Below are positions 62,327 through 64,000 of a stretch of 64,000 nucleotides of DNA, piece by piece (position 1 is the stretch's first letter; each line of letters begins with the position of its first letter). The notes under the pieces are model-generated. The model was not told the origin of the DNA and ran no database searches. It worked only from the letters and a program-made list of their open reading frames with translations. A program made the translations under genes and the position numbers. Source of the stretch: Acanthornis magna (lineage: Eukaryota > Chordata > Aves > Passeriformes > Acanthizidae); assembly GCA_036785705.1 (NCBI GenBank), contig JAWUZG010000960.1, positions 62,001-126,000 of the forward strand. Reading direction: 5' to 3'.

Positions 62327-63937
62327 GTGAATAGTGGACTTGTAGGTGTTATGAACATAATGTGTAAAGTGAGAATTTTAGTAGTCCTTGTCATTATTGT
62401 GACAGGAATCAAGGCAACACCACTCAGGTACAATGCAACAGGAGTATACCGATGCCAAGGGAAGGCATATGATCCACACTCCCGAAAGGCTCTGAACAAG
62501 ATGCTCAGAGTTACAAATGCAAGTGTATGGGAAGGGAAAAATATTCTGGGTTGTGAATATGCTTTTATGCACGATGGGTTCCGTGAGACTTCTCAAACAC
62601 CCATGGAACTCATCCGACTTGGTCCTGAATGTTGTGACAAATGCTTGAGTACGTGCCCTGAGTTCAGATTTAAAATAGAGGGGTACGCAAAAAGAGCATA
62701 TTTCATTGACTTCAACCTCACCCAAGTTTGTACAAAGCCCTATGAAAATCAAGGTGAAGTAACCAAACCAGCACCAAGAAAAGTCAAGACCACGATTCAG
62801 GCATCCAAAAAGAGGCAGTCCCTAGTTCCCACAGTTATGAAAATTGGGCCATATGCTATTAAGAAAACTGGACTTCAAAAGCTGTTAACTAACCTAGAAT
62901 GGTCCTTAAAAAGAGTAGAAATGGGGATGCAAGTAAACATATCTGCCACTCGGCCAGAGTGTGCCCCGTTTCTCAAAAATCCCTCTACAGACTGGAGCAA
63001 TTGGCTCCGACACCGTATACCTTATAACTTCAAAACTAAAAGGGACCTTACAGGACTGTTGGGGACAGGATTGGGAGTCGTAAATGCAATTGATTCAGAA
63101 GTATTAATTAACAAATTGGCCACAGTGGGGAGTGATTTAGTTAAATTACAGCAGCCATTGCAATCTTCCTTGTTGGCTTTAGGTAATGATCATTGGAAAT
63201 TGTCCAAAGTATTGCCAGAGTGGGAGACCATGGAAGAGCTAGACCATGAAGTAATAATCAGTGCTCTCGGTGTAGCCAGCAAAAATATTTCCTTAGCCCT
63301 TGGCTGCACTCAAGCACAACTATGGGTGCAATCTGTAGCTGCTTCAGTTATCAGAGAAGGTGAAGTAGGGATCTTCCCCGTTGAAATTCGTAAAATTGTT
63401 TGGGACGATGCCTCTGAAATTGAAAAAGAACTTCAGTCTTGGTGGGTTTTAGTCAATTTTACATATGACCCCGTGACAAATATAGTCACAGCCTTTGTCC
63501 TGACTATTCATAATGCATCAGTTAGCCTGATATATCCAATACTTCCTCTAGGATTAAATCATGAAGGAACTGTACTATACCCCTCTAAACATAGAACATG
63601 GGCACAAGAGAATAAAGGACAATGGCAAACCATCAACCTAGAGTCTTGCTCAATGAAAGAGCAGTTAAGATACATATGTGAAGGAATCCCAGAAGAAGAC
63701 AAAGATACTTGTTTAGATACAGATCAAAGCATTTGTAACTTTGAAGTGCATTCAGTCAACCAAATGACTCAGCTGGTGTATGCTGGACAAGGTTGTGTCT
63801 GTCTCAGGACAGCATGTCCCACCATAATGATAGACAACCTGGTTGTAAATGAGACTCAATTCAATTTATGCATTTGTAACTTCACAAAAGTTGAAGGATG
63901 TGACTTTTCCTATCAGGCACCTGTAATATCACACTAG
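62327..63937 (+). CDS. Endogenous retroviral env-like ORF, stopped early
   Basis: A 536-codon ORF directly after the integrase tail, as env follows pol in a provirus. A hydrophobic signal-like segment lies at residues 16-30, making Met12 as likely an initiator as Met1. Eight or more N-glycosylation sequons occur. A basic site (KTKR, 236-239) is followed by a Gly-rich hydrophobic stretch (240-255), the layout of a furin site plus fusion peptide. The part before the site is short for a surface subunit and has an ECCDKCLSTC cluster (101-110). The part after it is long and cysteine-rich near its end. No clear CX6CC motif and no transmembrane anchor appear before the TAG at 63935-63937. The frame stays open after that codon to the window edge, so the gene is probably interrupted. 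Function, if any, is unknown. Confidence 0.8.
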   Translation: MNSGLVGVMNIMCKVRILVVLVIIVTGIKATPLRYNATGVYRCQGKAYDPHSRKALNKMLRVTNASVWEGKNILGCEYAFMHDGFRETSQTPMELIRLGPECCDKCLSTCPEFRFKIEGYAKRAYFIDFNLTQVCTKPYENQGEVTKPAPRKVKTTIQASKKRQSLVPTVMKIGPYAIKKTGLQKLLTNLEWSLKRVEMGMQVNISATRPECAPFLKNPSTDWSNWLRHRIPYNFKTKRDLTGLLGTGLGVVNAIDSEVLINKLATVGSDLVKLQQPLQSSLLALGNDHWKLSKVLPEWETMEELDHEVIISALGVASKNISLALGCTQAQLWVQSVAASVIREGEVGIFPVEIRKIVWDDASEIEKELQSWWVLVNFTYDPVTNIVTAFVLTIHNASVSLIYPILPLGLNHEGTVLYPSKHRTWAQENKGQWQTINLESCSMKEQLRYICEGIPEEDKDTCLDTDQSICNFEVHSVNQMTQLVYAGQGCVCLRTACPTIMIDNLVVNETQFNLCICNFTKVEGCDFSYQAPVISH

Positions 63938-64000
63938 TATATAAAAGCGAGCCTGACTACCGTACAGGAAATCTTGCCAGTGCCCATAGGAATGAACTTA
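63938..64000 (+). other. Sequence after env stop, window edge
   Basis: Sixty-three bases without another stop in the env frame. This suggests the provirus coding region continues beyond the window and that the TAG at 63935 is a lesion in a longer ancestral gene. An anchor and 3' LTR, if present, are outside. Confidence 0.5.

Overview
The window looks like a bird nuclear chromosome, probably a songbird. The evidence is antisense CR1 LINE tails (about 1.1, 32.5 and 40.3 kb), avian-type solo LTRs, GC-rich minisatellites, and spliced exons of a vertebrate F-box gene. No bacterial operon, CRISPR array, rRNA or tRNA gene was seen. The species assignment is inference from repeat families I recognise from memory; no search was run.

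Layout. From 1 to about 36 kb the DNA is AT-rich and noncoding, with CR1 fragments, a CTTT microsatellite, a 40-base A run and one clean solo LTR with a 5-bp target duplication (35174-35568). From about 36.0 to 46.3 kb the minus strand carries exons of FBXO15, an SCF ubiquitin-ligase adaptor. Five exons are well supported by intron phase and by resemblance to mammalian FBXO15; the F-box itself is at 44980-45084. Two more exons upstream and two candidates inside are compatible in phase but not proven. The 3' end of the gene is not resolved.

From about 47 kb composition changes and repeats dominate. In order: an LTR-like block (47.1-47.6 kb), an A-rich stretch (48.1-48.4 kb), an LTR (49329-49943) abutting a 1.4-kb GC-rich unit ('unit A', copy 1, minus), a 0.59-kb palindrome (51.3-51.9 kb), a G-rich minisatellite, a CpG-rich promoter with CCAAT, GC-box and CRE motifs (53.16-53.40 kb), a second minisatellite, and a 2.65-kb GGA/GAC purine repeat (53912-56561). 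Then come another LTR-like block, unit A copy 2 (57227-58628), a GAAA array, a decayed retroviral integrase tail, unit A copy 3 (60636-61357, about 98.6% identical to copy 2), and a defective class I-like provirus fragment. That fragment has an integrase without its catalytic core (61649-62322) followed by an env-like ORF (62327-63937) ending in an in-frame TAG.

The most unusual parts are the LTR-associated unit A family, the env-like ORF with a short surface part and a long, cysteine-rich membrane-proximal part, and the long purine repeat with a higher-order period. Most long ORFs at 50-61 kb are open only because the repeats lack stop codons.
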